Assembly: GCA_020637395.1 (NCBI GenBank)
Contig: JACJWA010000001.1
Span: forward strand, 744,001-808,000
DNA length: 64,000 nt
Reading direction: 5' to 3'
Source: Calditrichota bacterium
Lineage (GTDB): Bacteria; Electryoneota; RPQS01
Both the position numbers and the translations under genes were made by a program. The notes beneath the pieces are model-generated. The model was not told the origin of the DNA and made no database searches. It saw only the letters and a program-made list of their open reading frames with translations. Below, one piece after another: positions 50,851-59,515 of this stretch (the stretch's first letter is position 1; the number at the start of each line of letters is the position of its first letter).

Positions 50851-51981
50851 TTGCGCGTACTTGTCACCGGCGGTGCCGGATTCATCGGATCGCACACAAC
50901 GGATGAGCTGTTGCGACGCGGCTACGACGTTACGATTTTGGACAGTCTGGAGAAGCCTGTTCATCTGAAGGGAAAGCCGGACTACATCCCTTCCAAAGTT
51001 CGGTTCATTGAGGGTGATGTTCGTGACCGCGAGAAAATGCGCGAAGCGCTCGACGGGGTGGAAGCTGTTTTTCACTTTGCCGCCTACCAGGACTATCTTC
51101 CGGACTTCTCAAAATTCTTCTGGGTAAACAGCGTCGGCACGGCACTGATCTACGAACTCATCGTGGAGCACAAGCTGCCCGTGAAGAAAGTAGTTGTGGC
51201 ATCCTCTCAGGCCGTGGCGGGCGAAGGCCGCTACGCCGCAAAGGACGATACGTTCTTCCATCCGGAATTGCGAACGCTGCCGCAACTGGACGCAGGCGAC
51301 TGGGAGTTTAGAGATTTGCGTAACGGCGATGTTCTGAAGTGGCAGCCCACTCCCGAAACCGACGCGAAGCCCCTGAATCAGTACGCCCTGTCGAAATACT
51401 CCCAGGAACTAATGACTCTGGCTTTCGGGAAACGCTACGACATTCCGTCGGTTGCGATGCGTTTCTCCATTGTTCAGGGACCGCGACAGAGTTTCTACAA
51501 CAACTACTCCGGCGCGTGCCGCATCTTTTCCTTAAGCTACTTCTTTGACCGGGCGCCTCTGATTTATGAAGACGGCGAGCAAGTTCGCGATTTTGTGAAC
51601 ATTCACGACGTCGTTCAGGCAAATTTGAAAGTGCTGGAAGATGATCGCGCGAACTACGAGATGTTCAATGTCGGAGGCGGACGCGCCTACACCGTCAAGG
51701 AGTTTTGCGCGATTGTGGCGAAAGTATTCGGAAAAGGTGAACTGCTACCGCGCCTTCCTGGCTTGTATCGCTTTGGCGACACGAGGCATATCATTTCAGA
51801 TATCAGCAAGCTTAAGGCTCTTGGATGGAGTCCCACGCGCACCGCTGAAGATTCGGTCAAAGAGTACAAAGAGTATCTCGAGCAGCAAACGGACATTGAC
51901 GACATTATGGACTACGCGGAACAGCGTATGCAGTCGCTGAATGTCGTTCGTTCGTCAAAAGGAGCAAAGGGGCAATCATGA
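50851..51981 (+). CDS. NAD-dependent nucleotide-sugar epimerase (SDR)
   Basis: 376 residues from TTG 50851. NAD motif VTGGAGFIGSH at the N-terminus. The catalytic set is ASSQAVAGEG and YALSKYSQEL (Tyr-x-x-x-Lys near 180). A 50-residue insert between these (DTFFHPELRTLPQLDAGDW...) is longer than in GalE and recalls dTDP-L-rhamnose 4-epimerase-like members. The C-terminal tail of 30 residues is charged. Overlaps the next gene by ATGA, so both epimerases are coupled. Substrate unknown. Confidence 0.85.
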   Translation: MRVLVTGGAGFIGSHTTDELLRRGYDVTILDSLEKPVHLKGKPDYIPSKVRFIEGDVRDREKMREALDGVEAVFHFAAYQDYLPDFSKFFWVNSVGTALIYELIVEHKLPVKKVVVASSQAVAGEGRYAAKDDTFFHPELRTLPQLDAGDWEFRDLRNGDVLKWQPTPETDAKPLNQYALSKYSQELMTLAFGKRYDIPSVAMRFSIVQGPRQSFYNNYSGACRIFSLSYFFDRAPLIYEDGEQVRDFVNIHDVVQANLKVLEDDRANYEMFNVGGGRAYTVKEFCAIVAKVFGKGELLPRLPGLYRFGDTRHIISDISKLKALGWSPTRTAEDSVKEYKEYLEQQTDIDDIMDYAEQRMQSLNVVRSSKGAKGQS

Positions 51982-52922
51982 GAGTACTTGTCACCGGCGG
52001 CGCGGGCTTTATCGCATCGCATGTTGCGGACGGCATGATCGCCGCGGGCCACGAAGTTGCGGTCTTGGATAATCTGAGCACGGGTTTTCGAGAGAATGTA
52101 CCGAAGGACGCGACGTTTTTTGAAGTGGATATCCGTGACGCGGCGGGAGTTGACCGTGTCATCAGCGCGTTTCGTCCCGATGTCATAGATCATCACGCGG
52201 CGCAGATGGATGTGCGCAAGTCGCTCGTGGACCCTGTCTTCGATGCCGAATCGAACATTGTGGGATCGCTGAATGTAATTCTCTCCGGACAGAAACACGG
52301 AGTGAAGAAATACATCTACATCTCGACCGGCGGAGCCGTGTATGGCGAACCGAGCACTCTTCCCGTCACAGAGCAGCACCCCGTGCACCCTGAGTGCGCA
52401 TACGGCATCTCGAAGCACACGGTAGAGCACTATCTCGAATTGTACAGAATCCTGTATGATCTGCGCTACACCGTGCTGCGATATCCGAATGTGTACGGAC
52501 CGCGCCAAAGTCCGCACGGAGAGGCTGGCGTGATCGCGATCTTTGCCGGACTCTTTCTGGAAGGCAAGGTGCCGACGATTTATGGCGATGGTGAGCAGCT
52601 TCGCGACTATGTCTTTGTGTCGGATGTGGTGAAAGCGAATCTCCAAGCGCTCGAAGCGGGAGACGGCGAGATTCTAAACATCGGTTCCTCTGTCGGTACG
52701 TCTGTCAACACTTTGTTTCGTGAGTTGGCAGAGCTTGCCAATTGCGCCGACTCTCCCAACTACGCACCGCCTCGCACAGGTGAAATTCGCGCAACTTATC
52801 TCGATGCATCACGCGCCGCCACAATTCTCGGCTGGAAGCCCGAGGTTAGCTTGTCCGAAGGCCTCCGTAAGACGTGGACATGGAATCACGCGCTGCATGA
52901 AAAGGAAACCGTCTCCGCTTGA
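51978..52922 (+). CDS. UDP-glucose 4-epimerase-like SDR
   Basis: 314 residues. NAD motif VTGGAGFIASH, DNLSTG after the second strand, STGGAVYGEPS, and catalytic YGISKHTVEHY. RYPNVYGPRQSPHGEAGVIAIF is the GalE-like signature. Interconverts hexose C4 epimers of UDP-sugars by family. Overlaps the previous gene by 4 bp and the next by 4 bp (TTGA). Confidence 0.9.
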   Translation: MRVLVTGGAGFIASHVADGMIAAGHEVAVLDNLSTGFRENVPKDATFFEVDIRDAAGVDRVISAFRPDVIDHHAAQMDVRKSLVDPVFDAESNIVGSLNVILSGQKHGVKKYIYISTGGAVYGEPSTLPVTEQHPVHPECAYGISKHTVEHYLELYRILYDLRYTVLRYPNVYGPRQSPHGEAGVIAIFAGLFLEGKVPTIYGDGEQLRDYVFVSDVVKANLQALEAGDGEILNIGSSVGTSVNTLFRELAELANCADSPNYAPPRTGEIRATYLDASRAATILGWKPEVSLSEGLRKTWTWNHALHEKETVSA

Positions 52923-53617
52923 AAGCGATTGTGCTTGCGGCGGGAATCGGCAGCCGCCTCGGAGAATTGACGCGGCACAGACCTAAGTGTCTCTTGCCCG
53001 TCGCCGGACGCCCGCTGCTGGATTATTGGTGCGAGTCCTTGTCGAACGTCGGGGTGACGGATGTGTACATCAACACGCATCATCACGCCGAGCAAGTCAG
53101 AGCTTTCATCGAAAGCCGACCCCACGGCCTGAAGTTCGTCGAAGGCTTTGAGGAAACTCTGTGTGGCAGCGGAGGCACGCTTCGCTCCGCATTTGACTTT
53201 GTGAGCGGAGAAGACAAGTTCTTCATCATTTACGCGGACAACTATGCAGAGATTTCTTTGGCGCGTTTGTTGAGTTTCCATGCAGAGAGCGGTGCTCCTC
53301 CGATTGTTGTGGCAGCCTACCCCACTGAGCGGCCCTCACAGTGCGGCATATTTGAACTTGATCCGAGCGGACGAGTGATCTCGTTTGAAGAGAAGCCGGT
53401 CGCACCCAAGTCGAATATCGCGAACTCCGGCATTCACGTCGCGACTCCTGTGATCTATGATCTGGTACCCGATCATGTTCCGTCGGACATCGGTTTTCAT
53501 GTGCTGCCGAGGCTGGTTGGGAAAATGTTTGCGTATGTAACGGATGAATATATTCTGGACGTGGGAACGCCTGAAACTTACGAGATGGTTAAAGTGCGAA
53601 AAGAAGGTTTACAATAA
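52919..53617 (+). CDS. hddC: Sugar-phosphate nucleotidyltransferase (HddC-like)
   Basis: 232 residues from TTG 52919. NTP-transferase fold with the GxGxR loop LAAGIGSRLGELTRHRPKCL, metal Asp in IIYADNYAE near residue 103, and FEEKP. With the HddA kinase and GmhA isomerase that follow, it most likely makes GDP-D-glycero-alpha-D-manno-heptose. Without the context it would be only a generic nucleotidyltransferase. The kinase gene starts two bases after its stop. Confidence 0.75.
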   Translation: MKAIVLAAGIGSRLGELTRHRPKCLLPVAGRPLLDYWCESLSNVGVTDVYINTHHHAEQVRAFIESRPHGLKFVEGFEETLCGSGGTLRSAFDFVSGEDKFFIIYADNYAEISLARLLSFHAESGAPPIVVAAYPTERPSQCGIFELDPSGRVISFEEKPVAPKSNIANSGIHVATPVIYDLVPDHVPSDIGFHVLPRLVGKMFAYVTDEYILDVGTPETYEMVKVRKEGLQ

Positions 53618-53618
53618 T

Positions 53619-54608
53619 ATGGTTATTACTCAAACGCCGCTGCGCCTGAGTTTCGCGGGAGGTGGAAGTGATCTGGCGGACTTCTACCGACACGGCGCGG
53701 GAGAAGTCATCTCCACGGCGATTGACAAGTACATCTTTGTCATCATCAAGGAACGATTCGACGAAAAAATTGTTCTGAATTACTCTCGCAATGAGACGGT
53801 GGATGACGTTACTGAGATCAAACACGAGCTAATCCGCGCTTCCATGGAGCTGACCGGATTGGGACGGGGAGTTGAGATCTCGACGCTTGCCGATATACCC
53901 TCGGAAGGAAGCGGGTTGGGGTCTTCGTCCTCGCTTGTGGTAGGTCTTTTGAACGCGATGTATTCGTACCTTGGAAAACAGGTTACGGCGGAAACACTTG
54001 CCAAACAGGCGTGTGACATTGAAATCACTCAATGCGGGCGTCCTATCGGCAAACAGGATCAGTATATCGCGGCCTATGGCGGTTTGCGGCGATTCATCTT
54101 CAAACCCGACGATAGCGTGGACGCGCGCGACGTTGATCTCCCCGCGCAAGCGCTTAGACTGTTCGGTTCGAATTGCCTTCTCTTCTACACCAATCGCACT
54201 CGGAAGTCCGCAGAGATTCTCACAGAACAGAAATCCAAAACAGCCTCGCGCAGAGATGTTCTCGAAGCTATGCTGCCGTTGGTCGAAAAGATCGAGAGAG
54301 CATTTCTCGCGCTTGATTTTGAGGCCGTCGGACGCCATCTTCACGAAGGCTGGACTCTGAAGAAGAAGATGGCGAGCAACATTTCCGACACCGGGATTGA
54401 CGACATGTATGAGCGTGCGCTCAAGGCCGGTGCACTGGGAGGAAAGATTGCCGGTGCGGGAGGAGGAGGTTTTCTCTTGCTCTATGTTCCGCCGTCGAAC
54501 CATGAAAACGTGCGCGCGGCCATGCGCGACTTCTTTGAGCTGCCATTCATGCCGGAACGCGACGGCAGCAAAGTCATTTTCAACATCAAGCGATACCCCT
54601 TCAAATGA
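53619..54608 (+). CDS. hddA: D-glycero-alpha-D-manno-heptose 7-phosphate kinase (GHMP family)
   Basis: 329 residues from ATG 53619 (the frame open from 53544 overlaps the previous gene). GHMP kinase: TPLRLSFAGGGSDLADF at the N-terminus, the nucleotide loop SGLGSSSSLVVGLLNA near residues 92-107, and a C-terminal KIAGAGGGGFLLL. Phosphorylates heptose 7-phosphate at C1 in the GDP-heptose branch. Overlaps gmhA by ATGA. The 1,7-bisphosphate phosphatase GmhB needed by the route is not in this window. Confidence 0.87.
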   Translation: MVITQTPLRLSFAGGGSDLADFYRHGAGEVISTAIDKYIFVIIKERFDEKIVLNYSRNETVDDVTEIKHELIRASMELTGLGRGVEISTLADIPSEGSGLGSSSSLVVGLLNAMYSYLGKQVTAETLAKQACDIEITQCGRPIGKQDQYIAAYGGLRRFIFKPDDSVDARDVDLPAQALRLFGSNCLLFYTNRTRKSAEILTEQKSKTASRRDVLEAMLPLVEKIERAFLALDFEAVGRHLHEGWTLKKKMASNISDTGIDDMYERALKAGALGGKIAGAGGGGFLLLYVPPSNHENVRAAMRDFFELPFMPERDGSKVIFNIKRYPFK

Positions 54609-55180
54609 GTCTTGACAAAGCGGCGCATGTCCGCTCCTATTTTGATCGCCTTAAGGCCGTGCTGGATAGCGTGCGAATCGAGGACGTTGTCACTTGCATG
54701 GACGTGCTCGAAGAAGCGTATCAAAGAGACGCGACCGTCTATATCTGCGGCAACGGCGGGTCATGGACCACCGCGACGCACTGGGTCTGCGATTTCACCA
54801 AAGGAGCAACCGTTCCGGGCAAGAGAAGATTTCGCATGCTTGCGCCGGGCGACAACATGGCCATGTTGACCGCCTATGCCAATGATGTCAGCTACGCCTC
54901 GGTGTTTGCCGAGCCTTTGCGCGCCTATGCGCGAGCGAAGGACGTCGCAATTCTGATCACGGCCTCCGGCAACTCACCGAACATTCTTGAAGCTGCCGCT
55001 GCTGCAAAAGAATTAGCCGTGACGACCATCGGCTTGATCGGTTTCGGCGGCGGAAAACTTGCCGGCATGGTAGACCACAGCGTCATCGTTGAGTCCCGCG
55101 AATACGGCCCGGTGGAAGATCTCCATCTCGTTCTGGATCACATCATCAGTACTTATCTCAAAGAGCGCATTGCCCGATAG
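54605..55180 (+). CDS. gmhA: Sedoheptulose 7-phosphate isomerase (SIS domain)
   Basis: 191 residues. SIS-fold isomerase giving D-glycero-D-manno-heptose 7-phosphate, the first step of heptose synthesis. Contains YICGNGGSWTTATHWVCDF (family: GNGGSAADAQH), the LITASGNSPNIL phosphate loop, and a C-terminal ...VEDLHLVLDHII. The usual GSAAD is GSWTT here, which may alter the active site. Last of the three-gene heptose set. Confidence 0.83.
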   Translation: MSLDKAAHVRSYFDRLKAVLDSVRIEDVVTCMDVLEEAYQRDATVYICGNGGSWTTATHWVCDFTKGATVPGKRRFRMLAPGDNMAMLTAYANDVSYASVFAEPLRAYARAKDVAILITASGNSPNILEAAAAAKELAVTTIGLIGFGGGKLAGMVDHSVIVESREYGPVEDLHLVLDHIISTYLKERIAR

Positions 55181-55218
55181 GCGCCGCTCTTTTCTACTCA
55201 CCTACACCACATTGTAAA

Positions 55219-56526
55219 ATGAAAGTTGTCGTTATTGGCACCGGCTACGTCGGTCTCGTGACGGGCACTTGCCTTGCCGAGTCCGGCAATCAGATCAGCT
55301 GCGTGGATACGGATGCACGCAAGATCGAAATGCTGAAGAAGGGAATTGTTCCCATTTATGAACCTGGACTGAAAGAATACCTCGACCGCAACGTCGCGCA
55401 GGGACGGCTCTCGTTCACGACCGACCTTTACAGCGTCATTGATGAAGCTGAGGTTCTAATGATTGCCGTGGGCACTCCGCCCGGCGAAGACGGCTCAGCG
55501 GATCTCAGTCACGTCTTGGGGGTCGCAGAGAGTATCGGCAAGCGCATCAAGGACTACAAGATCGTCGTGAACAAGTCCACGGTCCCCGTGGGGTCCGCGG
55601 ATCTCGTGCGCGACACGATTCAGAAGTACGCCAAAGTGGACTTCGACGTCGTCTCCAACCCTGAATTCCTGAAGGAAGGCGACGCCGTCAATGACTTCAT
55701 GAAGCCGGATCGAATTGTCATCGGAGCGGATAGCGAACGCGCCGCCGAAGTTATGAAGCGACTCTATGCGCCGTTCCACAGGCTCGGGCATAGAGTGATC
55801 ACGATGGATGTTCGTTCGGCGGAAATGACAAAGTACGCCGCGAACGCGATGCTCGCGACCAAGATCACATTCATGAATGAGATCGCGAACCTCTGCGAGG
55901 CCTGCGGTGCGGATGTGAATCAAGTGCGCTACGGCATCGGGTCCGACAAACGTATTGGTCAACAGTTTCTCTATGCCGGAATCGGATACGGCGGCTCGTG
56001 CTTTCCGAAAGATGTCACGGCGCTGATCAAGATCGCCCATCAGTACGAGCATGATCTGAAAATTCTTGAAGCCGTGGACGAGGTGAATACTCGCCAGCGC
56101 TTGAGACTTGCGGACAAAACCGTCACCTATTTTGGCGAAGATCTTTCCGGGTTGAAACTTGCCGTGTGGGGACTCTCATTCAAGCCGAAGACAGATGACA
56201 TGCGCGAGGCTCCTTCTATCTACACCATCGAGGCGCTGCACGAGCGCGGCGCAAAGCTGCATGCCTACGATCCGCAGGCCATGGAGAACGCGCGTCCAAT
56301 TCTTGGAGACAAGGCGCACTTTCACGAGGACTACTATTCTCCTCTGAAAGACGCTGACGCGCTTCTGATCTGCACGGAGTGGCAGGAGTTCCGCGAACCG
56401 GACTTCGCCCGCATCAAGAGCACGATGAAACGTCCCGTGATCTTTGACGGAAGAAATCTGTTTGAACCCGAGCAGATGAAGGAACTTGGTTTCGAGTACT
56501 TCTGCATTGGCCGCAAGAGCGCATAG
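55219..56526 (+). CDS. ugd: UDP-glucose 6-dehydrogenase
   Basis: 435 residues. Oxidises UDP-glucose to UDP-glucuronate with two NAD. IGTGYVGLVTGTCLAE at the N-terminus, the VNKSTVPVGSAD segment, and catalytic Cys259 in YGGSCFPKDV. The C-terminal WGLSFKPKTDDMREAPSIY is the class signature. Supplies glucuronate for the glycan. A short gap (38 bp) separates it from gmhA; its 3' end overlaps the start of the next gene. Confidence 0.95.
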   Translation: MKVVVIGTGYVGLVTGTCLAESGNQISCVDTDARKIEMLKKGIVPIYEPGLKEYLDRNVAQGRLSFTTDLYSVIDEAEVLMIAVGTPPGEDGSADLSHVLGVAESIGKRIKDYKIVVNKSTVPVGSADLVRDTIQKYAKVDFDVVSNPEFLKEGDAVNDFMKPDRIVIGADSERAAEVMKRLYAPFHRLGHRVITMDVRSAEMTKYAANAMLATKITFMNEIANLCEACGADVNQVRYGIGSDKRIGQQFLYAGIGYGGSCFPKDVTALIKIAHQYEHDLKILEAVDEVNTRQRLRLADKTVTYFGEDLSGLKLAVWGLSFKPKTDDMREAPSIYTIEALHERGAKLHAYDPQAMENARPILGDKAHFHEDYYSPLKDADALLICTEWQEFREPDFARIKSTMKRPVIFDGRNLFEPEQMKELGFEYFCIGRKSA

Positions 56527-58141
56527 ATTCCTTGCGGCGTTCTTGGCGCTGCTCGCAGTTTCCTGTGCGCGGATGGGCGTTCCACCTGGAGGACCGGAGG
56601 ATAAGACCGCGCCTATAGTGGTCTTCTCCTACCCAGCGCGTGATCAGATTAACATCCCACTGAACACGGTCGTTGTTCTCGAGTTCTCGGAAATGGTCCA
56701 CCGGACGAGCGTCGAGGCGTCACTATACTTGTCGCCTGAGCCCGGCAAAAGGCTTCGGTATCGTTGGTCCGGTCGCAGACTGACGTTGGACTATCTGGAT
56801 CCGCTTCCAGACAATCGAACGATTGTCGTGACCGTCGGTGCACAGGCGCGCGATCTACAAGGGAACAGCTTCGAACAGAGCTACACACTCGCGTTCAGCA
56901 CCGGCGACCGGATTGACCGCGGGGCGGTCAGCGGTTTTGTCGAATTGCCCGAGGAAAGCCGTTCCGCGACCGTGACCGCGTATCTCCTTCACGACTCGCT
57001 GCCTGATCCCATGACCGACGCTCCGGACTATCGCATTCAGAGTGATGTGTTCGGCGCGTTTGACTTGAGCTATCTCGCGGAGGGCCGCTATCGGTTGTTT
57101 GCATTGGATGATCGCAATACCGATGGTCTGTGGTCTCCAGCGAGCGAATGGATTGGCACAGCCAGCGAGGATGTGAACGTGAAAGAAGGCGACATGCCGC
57201 ATGTCACGTTTCTTCCGACTCTTCAAGATACGACTCCGCTCAAGCTTCTGCGCGTCAAACAGGAAGACAGAATGAGCATCGGACTTCGTCTGAATCGAGA
57301 TGCACGGCCTTCGCGCGTTCTTCTGGCCGACTCATTGGGCATCCTGCGCACCGAGTCGCTTGCTCGGGACACGAGCGCCTCGGGAAGCTGGTTTGCTTAC
57401 GTGGACCGTCCTTTGTCCGGTGACAGCGCAACTCTGAGCGCGGACCTGGATCAGGAGACGGTTGCTTCGAAGTTTGCGATTTCGGAACGACCGGATTCAT
57501 CAAGACCCTACGTAATAGAGTCGTATCCTGTCAGTCGGGCGCTGATCAGCGACTTGCCGAGTGAGGCTCTCCTCATTTTCAGCGAACCGATCAAGCTGCT
57601 CGAGCAATCGGACAGTCTGCACATTGTGCTGAAGGAAGATACATCAGAGATCGGTGTGAGACTCGATCAGACTGACCCTGTTTCACTTACCGCATATCCT
57701 AACTCGCCTTTCCTGCGCGGTGCAACGTATCTGCTTCAGATTCCCGGCAAACTCGTGGAAGATCGTGCCGGGAACTTCCCAGAGGACTCTGTGCTCACGC
57801 TGCGCTGGATGACGCTGCCTGATGATTCTCTTGGAAACATCTCGGGGAAGATACTGGCTGCAGAGTCGGGACAGTGGATCGTGGAGCTCTACGAAGCTGG
57901 GCAGTACTTTATTGTGGATAGTCTGATTACGACGAATGCTTTCGAGTTTGTTGGGCTCCCGCAAGCAGATTACTTGATCCGAGTGGTTCTCGACAACAAC
58001 CAAAACGGCGTCGTGGATCGCGGCGCCGTGCTTCCCTTCTCATTCTCCGAGCCGTTTGTCTGGCATCCTGAGACTCTCAGTGTTCGCCCAAGATGGACCA
58101 ACGAAACGGAGATTTCCTGGACGACCAGTTCTCACCCATAA
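56486..58141 (+). CDS. Predicted lipoprotein with SbsA-type Ig-like (Big_5) domains
   Basis: About 551 residues from TTG 56486 (GAAGGA five bases upstream), overlapping the ugd 3' end by 41 bp; a second TTG at 56504 is possible. Signal peptide ending in the lipobox LLAVSCARMG (Cys near 27), then PPGGPEDKTAPIVV, typical of FCB-group lipoproteins with an Ig-like domain (about 40-140, NTVVVLEFSEMV). A carboxypeptidase-regulatory-like part follows (about 150-240, YRLFALDDRNTDGLW), then a second Big_5-like domain (about 340-450, ALLIFSEPIKLLEQ). No enzyme motif. Likely faces the periplasm or cell surface. Confidence 0.8.
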   Translation: MVSSTSALAARAHRFLAAFLALLAVSCARMGVPPGGPEDKTAPIVVFSYPARDQINIPLNTVVVLEFSEMVHRTSVEASLYLSPEPGKRLRYRWSGRRLTLDYLDPLPDNRTIVVTVGAQARDLQGNSFEQSYTLAFSTGDRIDRGAVSGFVELPEESRSATVTAYLLHDSLPDPMTDAPDYRIQSDVFGAFDLSYLAEGRYRLFALDDRNTDGLWSPASEWIGTASEDVNVKEGDMPHVTFLPTLQDTTPLKLLRVKQEDRMSIGLRLNRDARPSRVLLADSLGILRTESLARDTSASGSWFAYVDRPLSGDSATLSADLDQETVASKFAISERPDSSRPYVIESYPVSRALISDLPSEALLIFSEPIKLLEQSDSLHIVLKEDTSEIGVRLDQTDPVSLTAYPNSPFLRGATYLLQIPGKLVEDRAGNFPEDSVLTLRWMTLPDDSLGNISGKILAAESGQWIVELYEAGQYFIVDSLITTNAFEFVGLPQADYLIRVVLDNNQNGVVDRGAVLPFSFSEPFVWHPETLSVRPRWTNETEISWTTSSHP

Positions 58142-58145
58142 AGCT

Positions 58146-59216
58146 ATGCTTCACGCTGTCATCATGGCCGGAGGAGTCGGCGCGCGCTTCTGGCCGCTCT
58201 CCCGCCGAAACCGGCCCAAACAACTGATCAATCTGACCGACGAAGGCACGTTGATCGAACAGACGGTGTCCCGGCTTCAAGGTTTGGTGGATGCCGATCA
58301 CATTTGGATCGTAACGAACGCCGAGCAGGCCGCGCTGATCAAAGAACTCTTGCCCGAGTTCCGTGAGGACCGGTTCATTCTGGAGCCGCTGGGACGCAAC
58401 ACGGCTCCGGCAATCGGACTTGCCGCAGTATATTTGCATCGGCATGATCCGGACGCCGTGATGATTGTGCTGCCTGCGGATCACCGGATCAAGAACATCC
58501 ACGAGTTTCATTTCTGCTTGTCGTCCGCCGTGGAAGTTGTGCATGATTCGCAAGTCCTGGCCACCATCGGGATTGAGCCCACGCGCCCGGAAACCGGCTA
58601 TGGCTACATTCAGATGGACCAGAGCGGCATTCGCCTGCGCGAAAATGTCTATCCAGTACGGACCTTCGCCGAAAAACCTAATCTTGTCACGGCACGTGTG
58701 TTTCTTGAGAGCGGTGAGTTCCTGTGGAACAGCGGTATGTTCGTTTGGCGTGCGGATTCAATCCTGCAGCAGATCCACGAACAGCTCCCGTTGTGGGGCG
58801 CGGCATTCAAAGAGATCGAAAGCTCTCTTGGAACTCCTGCTGTGCAGGACGTGACGAGAAGAGCGTTTGAATCCGGCAAGGGAATCTCCATTGACTACGG
58901 TGTGATGGAGCACGCGCCTAAGGTCGCCGTCGTGCGCGGAACGTTTGACTGGAGCGATGTTGGTAGTTGGGATGAAGTGTGGCGGCTCATGCCGCACGAC
59001 GACGATGGCAACGCCGTGCGCGGCAATGTGACACTGGCGCAAACGCAGAACACCTGCGTGATCGGCGGCAAGAAGTTGATCACCGCCGTCGGCGTCAGCA
59101 ACCTGATCATTGTGGATACGGACGACGCCATCCTGATTTGCCCTCTGGACCGCTCGCAGGACGTGAAGACGCTTGTGGATCAACTGCGCGCCGAAGGCAA
59201 GGAAGGGGTACTCTGA
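58146..59216 (+). CDS. manC: Mannose-1-phosphate guanylyltransferase
   Basis: 356 residues from ATG 58146; the frame open from 58056 is a run-through of the previous gene. Makes GDP-mannose. Has the activator loop IMAGGVGARFWPLSRRNRPKQ (first 20: IMAGGVGARFWPLSRRNRPK), the EPLGRNTAPAIG and LPADHRI blocks, TFAEKPN, and GTFDWSDVGSW. The C-terminal mannose-6-phosphate isomerase half of long ManC forms is absent; this is the short single-function type. Overlaps the next gene by one base. Confidence 0.93.
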   Translation: MLHAVIMAGGVGARFWPLSRRNRPKQLINLTDEGTLIEQTVSRLQGLVDADHIWIVTNAEQAALIKELLPEFREDRFILEPLGRNTAPAIGLAAVYLHRHDPDAVMIVLPADHRIKNIHEFHFCLSSAVEVVHDSQVLATIGIEPTRPETGYGYIQMDQSGIRLRENVYPVRTFAEKPNLVTARVFLESGEFLWNSGMFVWRADSILQQIHEQLPLWGAAFKEIESSLGTPAVQDVTRRAFESGKGISIDYGVMEHAPKVAVVRGTFDWSDVGSWDEVWRLMPHDDDGNAVRGNVTLAQTQNTCVIGGKKLITAVGVSNLIIVDTDDAILICPLDRSQDVKTLVDQLRAEGKEGVL

Positions 59217-59515
59217 TGAAAGCCGCAAAACTCGTTCAGCATCTTTCCGAGGCCATTGAGAAGCAGGGCTACAAGATTCGCTATGAGAAGGGAAACTTCA
59301 AGGGCGGAAGCTGCATCTTCGAGGCCGACAAGCTCGTGATCATGAACAAGCGCTATGGCGACGAAGAGCGCGCCGAGGTTCTGGGCAAGGCTCTCGTGCG
59401 GATGGATATGGACTCGCTCTTTCTCGTGCCGGAAGTGCGCGACTATGTGGAGCAGTTTGCCGATCAGCCACTCGTTACGATTGACCTGACGGAGCAGGAG
59501 CCGCCGGCGCAGTGA
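59216..59515 (+). CDS. Small conserved hypothetical protein
   Basis: 99 residues from ATG 59216 (TGATG overlap with manC). Soluble, mixed alpha/beta, charged. An N-terminal helix (KLVQHLSEAIEKQGYKIR) is followed by EKGNFKGGSCIFEADKLVIM, which contains a Gly-Gly-x-Cys turn and hydrophobic strands, then a KRYGDEERAEVLGKALVRM helix. I recall similar unnamed proteins in FCB genomes with GG-x-C and N-K positions kept, but no function. Ends overlapping the meaB GTG, so the two are coupled. Confidence 0.7.
   Translation: MKAAKLVQHLSEAIEKQGYKIRYEKGNFKGGSCIFEADKLVIMNKRYGDEERAEVLGKALVRMDMDSLFLVPEVRDYVEQFADQPLVTIDLTEQEPPAQ

Noticed and set aside
58979..59215. Extended start for the 99-residue protein upstream of meaB
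   Set aside because: The extension is manC read in another frame. ATG 59216 with TGATG coupling is the natural start.
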